Shown here in pieces: positions 19,721-28,756 of a DNA stretch of 28,756 nucleotides. The DNA lies in assembly GCA_013368445.1 (NCBI GenBank), contig JAACJO010000078.1, positions 1 to 28,756 on the forward strand. Reading direction: 5' to 3'. Under the pieces are notes generated by a model. That model worked only from the letters and a program-made list of their open reading frames with translations. It made no database searches and was not told the DNA's origin. Position 1 is the first letter of the stretch. Each line of letters opens with the position of its first letter. The translations under genes were made by a program, and so were the position numbers. This DNA comes from Leucocoprinus leucothites. Taxonomy: Eukaryota; Basidiomycota; Agaricomycetes; Agaricales; Agaricaceae.

Positions 19721-20367
19721 TACCTCGAGGGTGGGACTAGCAGAGGGTGTCGTGAATAACCACCTCGATACCTTAATTTACTTTTATGTTCACACGTGGA
19801 GCAGCTGTGATCGAGAGAAGGATCCACACTGACAAAAACTTAGTAGATTCCAGCATCATACTTTGCGACTTACATTTAAACAAAATCTCGGCATAGCTGA
19901 GATTATGGGCTTGAGGTGGGCACATACCCTGCCACCCCGGGTAGTGTGCTACTTGGCCGTAATAACACTTTCTTCCGTCTCGGGCTTCGAGGCGAACCAT
20001 CCACGCTGTATTCATAGAATTCTAAATTTATTACTCTCAGAATCTTGGAGTGCATCAAGTGAATTTACCTCTCGATCAAGAAGGTATGGAAGTGCCGTTG
20101 AAAAGAGATGTTATCATTAGATCGGCGGAATGGGACAGCCGACGGTATTCGACGTGAGTCCTGCACCACGTAGCATATCGTGTATGGTGGGGCCTGAAGT
20201 GATAAACATAACAATAGTACAATGATTCTTCAGGAAGATGACAGAAGGGAGGGTAACATTACTAAAACGGCAAGGAAGTCACACATAAAAAGACCAAGCA
20301 ATAAATATAGGATAAGTACATTCTGAGCATCAACAATGGTTGTCGGCACGATTCCTTATTTCTGCAC
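19721..20367. other. Non-coding 3' flank of DUF6534-B
   Basis: It aligns with 8641-9369 and 26240-26910. No gene is supported. It probably contains the 3' UTR of DUF6534-B. Confidence 0.55.
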
Positions 20368-22022
20368 TTAGGCAAAATCGATACCCTTCGGCTTCCCACC
20401 CCTATCAGAAACGTTCTCCATCTCCAGGACATTGGAAGTTTTCTGGATGTGAACAACTGCCGTGTTACCCGTGTTGGTTTCAAACGCGCGTGGGGATCCC
20501 ACGCTACTCCACTGGAGAGTTCCATCTGTCGATAAGGAACCAGCCTGGTTGAAATTCTTCGAGTTGGTGGCACGGGAGTTAAGAGAAGCCAGGAGAGCGT
20601 TTGCGTAGACTTTTTTCGTCGAGGTGAGAAAATGAGAGAAATCAACGATGTGAAGTCCAGATGATTAAGTTCATCTCGACACATACCTTTACAGAGATTG
20701 AGCGCGCTGTTAAGCAACAGATATCATTTATTTGTCCGAAGAATATGGAAGATTCAAACTCACGGGACCAAATGCATAGAGTTTGTTGAAGGAAGAGTCA
20801 AGAACAAAATAAGCTCTAAAGATGCCGTCGTTGCAGTTACAACACCAGTCTCGATCGTCAATCGGATTAGACGATTGATTAGACGCTGCGTCCGCCCAAA
20901 CTTGCTCTGTCTTGCCCCAAACAACTGAAGAGCACAGTCAGTAACATAGCATCACCATCACTGCCGCGAGCGCGTACCAAGTACAGCATAGACAAGGAGA
21001 TGATCTTTGGGGCATCCGAGTGAGCTAGCGAAACAATCAAGGATATCGAGCTAGCATACCACATCTGTGAGTGCTGCACCGCCTAGCCAAACCTATCTGA
21101 CATTTGAGCTTTTGCAGACTAGATAATTCCTTGCTCTACTCACGTAAGTGCGGGCCGTCATATTGGGCTTATGAAGTAAACGTAGATCCTTCAGCGGAAT
21201 GAACTATTTGACTGTAAGTCACTTCGAAAGTCAGTCCGAGAATCAAGAAGTACACATACACCAAAGCTGATAGCACATGCTCCCGCACAAGAAGCCATGC
21301 CGAACTAGCCGATCATGAGTAATAATTTCAGTAGCAGAGACGATTATATTGCCACTCACAAAGATAATTACACCGGGGACGATCTTCCATTTTCCCAACA
21401 AATAGATGCGCCACGCATAAAAGGACTGGACCATAAGTGCGACTGAAATGAGACTCATATCAATGATACAGAATGTCTGAGTGGGCAGGCCGCCACATAC
21501 CCGTTCCAGAAACAATCGGTAGGGCAATGAAGCTCCAGCCAGGGAAAAGGAGATCCTCTTCCCGACCCCAACCACTGACAAGAGAGTGCCAGCAATTCTC
21601 TGCTACCACCACACTCTGAAAGACATCCAGAGCAACAACGGTATACACTACGAGATGTTTGTTTTCTTATGAATTCTCTGATTTTATAATGTATCGCACC
21701 TAGTGTCTTGATCCACCTCTGGTCATTGGGAAAATATAAGTGATAGAGGTCTGGAGAGGACCAGATTCAGCTTGTGGATAATCGAGCGGGAAAGTATGTC
21801 GCACAGAGCTGCATAATGGATATCCCGAGCACGCAATAGCTGATTAGGGACCCCACTAGCTATATAGACCGTTAGAGTTACAGCTACTTGATTTAACGCC
21901 TCTTTAAACGTACGGTAGGTCCGATCCTACAGCAATAAGGCCATAGTAAGTAAAGATATGCAGGACGAAAGGAAGTATGCTTACGTGAAAATGGTTTCCT
22001 GAGGTACCGGTGCGTCTGACAT
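20368..22022 (-). CDS. DUF6534-family seven-helix membrane protein, copy B, intact
   Basis: The start ATG is 22022-22020 and the stop TAA is 20370-20368. It has the same thirteen-exon structure as copy A, with all donors GT and acceptors AG, including the 13-nt micro-exon at 21926-21914. It codes 319 residues. The start is MSDAPVPQETIFT, identical to copy A. Landmarks are LVGSLISYCVLGISIMQLYL, FPNDQRWIKTLVYTVVALDV, VALMVQSFYAWRIYLLGKWK, VWLGGAALTDV and RQSKFGRTQRLINRLIRLTI. The Asn/Ser/Thr-rich tail, LNSRATNSKNFNQAG through NVLEMENVSDRGG to IDFA, is presumably cytosolic. It is divergently transcribed from MT-2 across about 1 kb. I find no lesion. Function unknown. Confidence 0.88.
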
Positions 22023-22130
22023 CGTTACTACTGGTTATCAGCAGAGAAAGATTCCAGGTGTAGTAGAACTGCGGGAATTCTGTCTACTGAACAGAGGGCA
22101 GAGGGTTAGCGGAAGCTCTAATGTGCTCCT

Positions 22131-22141
22131 CATTTATGAAG
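22131..22141 (-). promoter_or_regulatory. TATA-like element upstream of DUF6534-B
   Basis: TTCATAAATGA on the minus strand lies about 109 bp upstream of the ATG, in the same context and at nearly the same distance as in copies A and C. Confidence 0.35.
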
Positions 22142-22453
22142 GAAGCACCTGGTATAAATTTGCGAGCTAGATGGTGAGATGATAGATGGCAGTCAAGGTG
22201 GAGCCGTGAGTGTCGTCTCTTTTAGCTGGATTCTTCTCGTATCCTGTGCATTTGTGATGGGGAGGCCTACATAAAGTTAACAAGAAATATCAGGTAAGGC
22301 TATTTCAAGCTGTTGACTGCTAAAACTAGGCGAACCTGGATCCGATTGGACGTAGCGAAACAAATATAGACGCGTCACGAGGAGAACAGCTAAAAAGGTC
22401 TAGTGACTGGACTACTAAATTCTACGACCATTCCCACTACCACTAATTTTACT

Positions 22454-22466
22454 CGGTACACATGTA
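22454..22466. promoter_or_regulatory. Conserved CGGTACACATGTA motif, unit B
   Basis: Identical to 11498-11510 in an otherwise diverged promoter region. Role inferred from conservation only. Confidence 0.3.
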
Positions 22467-23066
22467 GTATAAAAATGAGATGAAGGTGGTTCCATGTTCT
22501 GGCGACGTACCCTAATATAGTATTTACTTCATTCTTTGTGGAGTCAAGTTGGTCAACATCGCTTGCTCTGGATCGGACCATTGACAGCTTAGGAAATAAA
22601 TTAGAGTATATCACTCAGTTTCCGTGCCGCTCTCCATCTGTAGTGGTATGTTCGCTCATTCCGGTGAGATCAAGGATGCGAACAAGTTTATGCAGCTCAG
22701 TCTGCCCGATTAGGAGAGACGATACTCATGTCTTTTTCCCTCTCCCTCCTCAGTTCTATCATTCGTGATCTGCATGAAACGAGTTTTCCTCCTGTGCGGC
22801 ACTTTTATGTAGCGAGGGCATTGATAGGATAGTTTAGGACTCGACGACTTCTGATTCTGATTGTGGTCATCTCACTATTTTTCACCGCACCACAACTTCT
22901 AGTTCGCGCCCGTGGGTACACTCTCAGGACTGCACCGAGCCCAATATAGTCCCAGCAGCTTACTGTTGCAAATGAATCACCTTCCCACACGTTCGAGACC
23001 TTATCCATTCCCCTATCATATTGTCACCACCCATCTGCTCTGCCTGCCAACTTGAAGTTACCGCTA

Positions 23067-24220
23067 ATGCCTGAACCTACAAATAAGGTCCCCTCCCCAC
23101 GAGAGAATATGTAAAGCCTCTAGATCAGGCTTTCTACAATCCTGATGATGAGGCAAAAGAATTCTTCAAGCTGGAAACGGGGGTTGAAGATGACAAGCTT
23201 TTAAAAGATCATATCCTCGCGGTGCAGGCTAAAGCTTTTAAGGTGTGCTAAAAGTGATCTTGATCTATAATTTGGGCGTCTAATATATATCCTAAGGAAT
23301 ACCCGTACCCATGCATCCGAGTTTTCGAGTTTATGAAGTGAACCTCATAAATTTTCTACCGATGCATTTAATTTATCTTGCCACCGAATAGGCTGAAGAT
23401 TGCTCGTTTGCCCAATTATCAGAAACTGCTCGATGTCGGCAAGAAACCGGGCGCGATTTTCCTTGATCTCGGCTGTTGCTGTAAGTTACTCCTATTTATT
23501 CTCGTAGCAATCGACTACTCTCTCTAAGTACCTATCGACAAGTTGGAAATGACTTCAGGAAGGCGATTCGTGATGGTATCCCAGCTGAGAATGTAATCGC
23601 CTCAGATCTTCAGGAAGGTTCGTGTGCAGATTCCATTGCTGCTTTGTAAAAGGCCTTACAATTTACTGGACAGCTTTTTGGCCCTGGGCAAGGAGCTGTT
23701 CAAGATAACGCCTGAATCCAAGTCTTATGGGGCATCATTTATCGCTGGGGACGTCACTAAATCAGAATTCTTAGCTATGGTCCCGCCCTTCACCAAAGAT
23801 TCACTGCCAACCTGCGGGAGGCCGAAAGATCTGCAAAAAGTGAAAACCCTCAACGAGCTTCAAGGCCATGTGTCAGCCATCTTTGCAGGCGCCTTCTTCC
23901 ATCTCTTCAAGGAGGAGATGCAAACCGAGATCGCACGCAAGCTTGCAGGTTTACTTTCCCCAGAGCCGGGCTCGATGCTTCTCGGCATGCAAGGCGGGAA
24001 AAAGGAGGTGGGAGTGTGGAATCCTACGGGCTCTGACCGTTTCATGTTCTGTCACTCTCCAGAGTCATGGAGAGAGCTGTGGGAGAATATATTTGGGAAG
24101 GGAAATGTAGAAGTTCATGCGCGCATTAGGAAGGAGGAAGGAGGGCTGGACTTTTATGGCACATATCCTGGTAACAGAGAGCAGTATCAGGTCCTGGAAT
24201 GGTCAGTGGAACGTAAATAA
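23067..24220 (+). pseudogene. SAM-dependent methyltransferase MT-2, intact but for one frameshift near the start
   Basis: Five exons: 23067-23242, 23297-23337, 23392-23480, 23543-23621 and 23674-24220, with short GT-AG introns (23243-23296, 23338-23391, 23481-23542, 23622-23673). Together they would code about 310 residues. Landmarks are FFKLETGVEDDKLLKDHILA, YPYPCIRVFEF (exon 2), ARLPNYQKLLDVGKKPGAIF, the SAM-binding DLGCCFGND across exons 3-4, VIASDLQ, LGKELFKITPESKSY, HVSAIFAGAFFHLF and FCHSPESWRELWENIFGKGN. This matches class I methyltransferases common in basidiomycete metabolite clusters. From ATG 23067 the frame meets a TAA at 23112-23114. A base appears lost between 23090 and 23107 relative to MT-1, and no other in-frame ATG is available upstream. 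Either a recent mutation, a sequencing error, or an unrecognised start exon. Confidence 0.82.
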
Positions 24221-24600
24221 GCTCACGAGCTGGCACTCGTGGGCTCCTTAATTTCGTGTAGGGCCTTGTAAAAGTTATAGTACAAGCAGACCCTCTTTTT
24301 GTGTTGCACTCGTAACTCTGATCTCCGCCGATTTCGAGCCTAAGGATGCGATCATCTAAGTTTCTCCTGCTGGGTGACACGGGCCTTGTGCTCCAACGAG
24401 AATCAATGGACGCCTTGGGACTTGACGGATACAACATTAAAATAGCAAAGGGAATAGAAATACCACAGATATCAGTATATCAAATTAAGCGTCCAACAGT
24501 GAACCAGAGTTCGGAGCGCAAGGAGAGTGAATATGGGTAACACGGGGACGGCGAAAAGGTTTGACGTGTAGCGAAATTGAGCGGGGGCCCCGAACATAGC
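24221..24600. other. Convergent gap between MT-2 and GMC-2 remnant
   Basis: No supported gene. Partial alignment to 13096-13459 in unit A. An open + frame at 24346-24540 has no equivalent in unit A. Confidence 0.5.
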
Positions 24601-25215
24601 GGATAGGTCACACTCCGCAGCGATATACGTTGGCACCTGTGTGTGTGTTTGCCGGAACGAAGGGCTACGAACAAAGCTATTGGTCGGTTCCACACTCTTA
24701 AGCGCTTAAAAACAGACTCACAAGACTGAAACATCCACTATTCTTAAACCAATCGTCCCCTTCACTATGAGATCCGAGTTAAGCACACCGCTGCCACGAC
24801 CACTGCTTCTTGTCTTCCCCATGGCCGCCGTGCACGAGACGTGATTAAATAGTGTCGGATGTGTCTGGTACGTACTGCTCAATTTGCTCGTCGGTTATGG
24901 CCGCTTTGAAGGCACAGAACTCATCCTCGATCCAGCCACCCCATGATAGAGCCGCCTAAATGTCCGTGCCGTTTTGGTGGCTTCCCGAATTGTGTCATGT
25001 TTGCTCATCGGTTGAGGCCGTCTTCAAGACCGCAGGAATGTGTCATAGGATGTAGTGGATGGCCAGCATGAGTTAGATTTGTACCGTCTGTAGTAGTAAA
25101 ATGTAATGTTACTCACTGGTTGAACTTGGACCACCAAGAACAAATTGGCGCTCATATGAGAGCCGAGCAACCATTGAAATATTGAGGCCTGATACTACAT
25201 TGGGGATAGTGGAGC
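24600..25215 (-). pseudogene. GMC oxidoreductase remnant (GMC-2), mostly deleted
   Basis: Only two parts of the GMC-1 gene remain. The right part (about 25118-25215) matches exon 4, with RLSYERQFVLGGPSS recognisable from signature 1 (SSS changed to PSS). The left part (about 24725-24990) matches exon 13, with frameshifts near 24952 (a base lost in the segment matching TFMAAPSW) and near 24847 (a base gained in the segment matching DTINHVS). The final exon (about 24610-24680) has lost the AAHTQ catalytic motif. Exons 1-3 and 5-12 are absent. No functional protein is possible. Confidence 0.82.
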
Positions 25216-25979
25216 TCCAGCCCTAAGATAGTTCAGAGTAATTGGCGGCTGGACTTTAGTACTTATTCTCGGCACAAGACGTCCAGACGTCCACCTCTAG
25301 CGTGCGGTGGCAGACTTTGTTCAAGCTCAAGAGACGGGAAAGATCAGCACTTTGTAGATCGAGATTCGAACCGAGAGGACCAGGGAAGACCACGCTGGCA
25401 CGTGATGATGACGCGATTTCGTTAAACTCGAACACTTAATATGTTGATGATACCATGATAAGTAACAATACACTGCGCCGGTGAAGCTCGAAATACTACC
25501 ACTATTTCGCCGCCGTGACGAGACGATAATTCCTTGATGCCGGTTGTAAGTCGTCGGCTCAGATTGCCTCACTGAAGCGGCGTGATGTAGCATGGGTGAC
25601 ATAAGCACGTGAGAAGATTATATAACACTTCAAAACCGTCATTGAATTTTAAACTAGAGGCCGTAGCGAAGCCACGGCTGCGACCTTGCTTGCGGTTTGC
25701 ATATTCGCAAAACATGTTCATGCGGCTGTGGACTTCGTTGACATTTATTTGTTTTTGACATGGTCCAAGCAATTGGGGGGTAGCGGACTGGCTACCAGAT
25801 TTACACTTGTTTAGTCGACTTCCTCTTATAGATCCCTGTCTCGAAATTACCCCCAGGGGGTGACCTTGACAAGCAAGGTGATTCATTTCAACTTAAGGAG
25901 GCGAGTACGAAGTACTTTGTCGAGGACTCGTGAATCGCCAGTGACACTGACGACGCTGCCCGTGATTCATGAATCATAC
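25216..25979. other. Junction region: GMC 5' flank joined to MFS 5' flank, with an inserted 250-bp hairpin-rich piece
   Basis: No gene. Positions 25295-25430 match the GMC-1 upstream flank (16262-16405). Positions 25500-25640 match the 5' flank of the MFS pseudogene (8110-8245), although no MFS coding sequence is present. Positions 25888-25960 match 8280-8340. Between them, about 25640-25887 has no counterpart in unit A. Confidence 0.6.
25606..25611. promoter_or_regulatory. CACGTG E-box left from the MFS promoter
   Basis: Same GTGACATAAGCACGTGAGA context as 8217-8235. Only one of the two E-boxes is kept, and the transporter gene it belonged to is missing here. Confidence 0.3.
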
Positions 25980-26240
25980 CAACGTGTCGGTTTGTAACTA
26001 ATCAATATTCCCACCTCACCAATTTCATATCAGTTCAACGAGTAGTCATCGACAGTGCCGATACACTTCCGATCGGCTCAAGCAGCGCCCTATCTTTAGA
26101 CATGATATGGAATGATGATGAATCCCGGCGTAAGGGTCTGTTGATCCAGGCATCGCTGCCGACCGGGTGTAGTAGTCGCCCAACAGTATTCATCTTAAAC
26201 ACTCGTGCACCCGGATTATCAATCGAGGAGTATCAGGTGC
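25980..26240 (-). other. Unidentified three-copy block, unit C
   Basis: On the minus strand it reads NPGARVFKMNTVGRLLHPVG, then FHIMSKDRALLEPIG, then a TGA after MTTR. This is the longest open version of the block also seen at 8340-8640 and 19441-19720. No family recognised. Confidence 0.35.
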
Positions 26241-26910
26241 TAGAAGCTGTTCCAATCGGACATTTTCTCATATTGATGAAGAGATGCTTCACTTACGAGA
26301 TTAGTAGAGAGTGTCGTGAATATCAATCTTGAAATCTTTATTCGTTTTTATGTGCACACGTGGGGTAACTATGTACTGTCCAGAGAAGGATTCACGATGC
26401 CTTGGTGGATTTCAGCGTCATACTTTGCGGCTTACACTGAGACAAACTCTTCGCATAGCCGAGATAAGTGAGGCGGGCACATCGCCTGCCACCTTGCGTG
26501 GCGTACTACTTGGTCGTAATAACACTTTCTTCCATTATTGACGTCCATGTGACTGCACTATATTTATAGAATTCTAAATTTGTTACATAGAGGACCATCA
26601 AATGAGTTTACCTTTCAATCAGGAATGTTGTAGAGCCTTGAAGAGATGACTATCATAGACCACTGGTATTGGACAGTTGATAGCATCTGACTTGAGTCCT
26701 GTACAGTATAGCTTATTATGTGCGGTGGAGCCTGAAACGATACACATGACAATAGGATAACAGTTCCTCCTGAGGAAGATGACAGAAATCAGACAGGACG
26801 ACACTACTAAGACGACAAGAAGCCGCACATGGAAAGACCAAGCGTTAAATATGGGATACATCAGACTGAGCATTGGCAAGGGTTGCTTGGGAGACTCCTC
26901 GTTTCTCTGT
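26241..26910. other. Non-coding 3' flank of DUF6534-C
   Basis: It aligns with 8641-9369 and 19721-20367. The minus-strand frame at 26918-26619 overlaps the DUF6534-C stop and is not conserved, so it is treated as UTR. Confidence 0.5.
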
Positions 26911-28578
26911 TTAAGCAAGATTCATATTCCTTTGCTTCCCATCTCGATCGGACACGTTCTCCATCTCCAGGACATTGGAGGATTTCTGGATGTGAACAAC
27001 TGTCGAGTTACCCGTATTGGCTTCAAACGTGTGTGGGGGCGCGACACTCCATTGGAGAGTCCCACCCGTCGAGGAGGAACCAGGCGGGGTGAAGTTCTTC
27101 GAGTTGGTGGCGCGGGAGTTAAGAGAAGCCATGAGAGCGTTTGCATAGACTTTTTTTCCCCGATGCGAGATAAAAAAGAGACATTAATGGTGTGAAGGCT
27201 AGGCGATTGTGTTTATCTCGAAATTTACCTTTACATAGTTGGAGCGCGCTGTTAAGCAATAGACTTAATTTATTTTTCCTGAGTATATGTGAAAATCAAA
27301 CTCACGGGACCAAATGCATAGCATTTGTTGAAGGAAGAGTCAAGAACAAAATAAGCTCTAAAGATGCCGTCGTTGCAGTCACAACGCCAGTCTCAATCGT
27401 CAATCGTATTAGACGATTGACTAGACGCTGAGTCCGCCCGAAATTGCTCTGTCTTGCCCCAAACGACTGAAGATCACAATCAATGACACGACATCACCAT
27501 CATGGTAGGTACGTACCAAGTACAACATAGACAAGGAGATGATCTGTGGAAGATCTTGGTGAGCTAACGGAGCGATCACGAACATTGAACTAGCGTACCA
27601 CGTCTGTGAGTGCGGCACCGCCTAACCAAATCTATCTGACATATGAGATTTTGGGGGACTAGACAATTGCTTGGTCTACTCACATAACTACGGGCCGTCA
27701 TGCTAGGCTGATGGAGTAAACGAATATCCTTCAATGGTGTGAACTGCTCGATTTTGAGTATTCGAAAGTGAATTCAAGCAACAAGAGATACACATACACC
27801 AAAGCCGATAGCACATGCTGCCGCACAAGAAGTCATGCCGAACTGGCCGATCACGAGTAGTGTTTTTAGCGACACGAAAGATAGTTACATTACCACTCAC
27901 AAAGATGATTGTACAAGGAACAAACTTCCATTTTCCCAACAAATAAATGCGCCATGCATAAAAGGATTGGACCATGAGTGCGACTGAAATGAGACTCATA
28001 GTATCAATGATGTGGTAAAGGATCTGAATGGATTGGCTGTTACATACCCACTCCAGACACAATTGGTAGGGCAATGAAGCTCCATCCAGGGAAAAGGAGA
28101 CCCTCTTCCTGGCCCCAGCCACTGACAAGAGAATGCCAGCAATGCTCTCCTACCACCGCACTCTGAAAGACGTCAAGAGCAAAAACAGTATACACTGCGA
28201 GACGTTCAATGCATTTCAAATTCTGTATATTCTCTGAATTTATAAAATATCATACCTAGTACCTTAATCCACCTTTGGTCGCCCGGAAAATACAAATGGT
28301 AGAGGTCTAGAGAGGATCAGATTTAGCTTGTGCATAATCGAGCGTGAAAGCATGCCACACAGAGTTGCATAATAGATATCCCCAGCAAGCAATAACTGAT
28401 CAGGGACCCCATCAACTATATAGGCTGTAAGAGTTACAACGACCTGATTTAACGCCTCTTGGAACTCACAGTAGGTCCAATCCTGTAGTAATTAGATCGC
28501 AGTAAGTAAAGGTTTGCATGACGAAAGGGAGTATGCATACGTGAAAATGGTTTCCCGGGATACCGGTTTGTCTGACAT
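26911..28578 (-). CDS. DUF6534-family seven-helix membrane protein, copy C, intact
   Basis: The start ATG is 28578-28576 and the stop TAA is 26913-26911. Thirteen exons with the same phases as copies A and B include the micro-exon 28482-28470. It codes 318 residues, starting MSDKPVSRETIFT. Landmarks are LMGSLISYCLLGISIMQLYL, FPGDQRWIKVLVYTVFALDV, HSLVSGWGQEEGLLFPGWSF, FGMTSCAAACAIGFG, IWLGGAALTDV, RQSNFGRTQRLVNRLIRLTI and the tail NVLEMENVSDRDGKQRNMNL. About seven hydrophobic segments are expected, with a polar C-terminal tail. Differences from B are spread over loops and helices, and no lesion is seen. The upstream gene, which would be another MT by analogy with units A and B, lies beyond the window. 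Confidence 0.88.
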
Positions 28579-28681
28579 TGTTACTAGATATCAGCACAGA
28601 AATATTCCAGGTGCAGTAAAACTGCGGGAGTTCTGTCTACTGCACAGAAGGTGGAGGAATAGAGGAAGATCCAATGCATCG

Positions 28682-28692
28682 TCATATATGAG
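28682..28692 (-). promoter_or_regulatory. TATA-like element upstream of DUF6534-C
   Basis: CTCATATATGA on the minus strand lies about 105 bp upstream of the ATG. It is closer to a canonical TATA sequence than the ATAAATG form of copies A and B. Confidence 0.35.
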
Positions 28693-28756
28693 GGAAGCTC
28701 CTGGTATCAATCTGTGAATCAAACAGGTTACAAATGAGATGATAGATGGTATCTGA

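Larger units (their letters stand above)
22023..23066. promoter_or_regulatory. Divergent promoter region between DUF6534-B and MT-2
   Basis: This is the counterpart of 11035-12090 and carries no supported gene. It carries the conserved motif at 22454-22466 and the TATA-like element near 22131. Confidence 0.5.
19441..25440. repeat. Tandem segmental duplication, unit B
   Basis: Same order and orientations as unit A, but shorter because most of GMC is deleted. It starts right after the NRPS-like pseudogene end. Confidence 0.8.
25888..28756. repeat. Tandem segmental duplication, unit C (cut by window end)
   Basis: It contains the block, the 3' flank and the full DUF6534 gene, and ends inside the upstream promoter region. 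Whether MT and GMC follow cannot be seen. Confidence 0.75.

Noticed and set aside
25775..25800. GGTAGC...GCTACC hairpin considered as part of a tRNA or SINE head
   Set aside because: No A-box/B-box pair, no cloverleaf and no CCA context could be found.
1..28756. CRISPR arrays, rRNA, bacterial operons or ribosome binding sites
   Set aside because: No regularly spaced repeats or rRNA-like stretches; the spliced genes show a eukaryotic origin, so bacterial signals are not relevant.

Overview
This window looks like nuclear DNA of a filamentous fungus, most likely an Agaricomycete (mushroom-forming basidiomycete). The genes are split by many short GT-AG introns of about 50 bp. The protein families are typical of that group: DUF6534 membrane proteins, a secreted GMC oxidoreductase, an NRPS-like A-T-R reductase, an MFS sugar transporter and a Ty3/gypsy retroelement. 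I cannot name a species.

Layout. Positions 1-6581 hold a decayed Ty3/gypsy retrotransposon on the + strand. Its gag, protease, RT, RNase H and integrase are all recognisable, and its 5' end lies outside the window. It abuts a roughly 550-bp repeat (R1, 6582-7130) with a second copy at 16545-17094 (R2). The rest is a tandemly duplicated multi-gene block. Unit A (about 8.3-16.4 kb) holds DUF6534-A (-), methyltransferase MT-1 (+, broken) and GMC-1 (-, nearly intact), with an MFS transporter pseudogene (-) at its left edge. Next come R2 and an NRPS-like reductase pseudogene (+, 17.1-19.4 kb). Unit B (19.4-25.4 kb) repeats DUF6534-B (-, intact), MT-2 (+, one frameshift near the 5' end) and GMC-2 (-, heavily deleted). 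Unit C (25.9 kb to the end) holds DUF6534-C (-, intact), and the window stops just upstream of that gene.

Gene content (carboxylate-activating reductase, methyltransferase, secreted FAD oxidase, sugar-porter-type MFS) resembles a small secondary-metabolite cluster that was duplicated and is decaying. The losses are complementary: unit A keeps GMC but has lost MT, while unit B nearly keeps MT but has lost GMC. The three DUF6534 genes share an identical 13-exon structure that includes a 13-nt micro-exon, and they are the best preserved genes here. Joint function is inferred from proximity only. All exon models were spliced by eye and have no transcript support.
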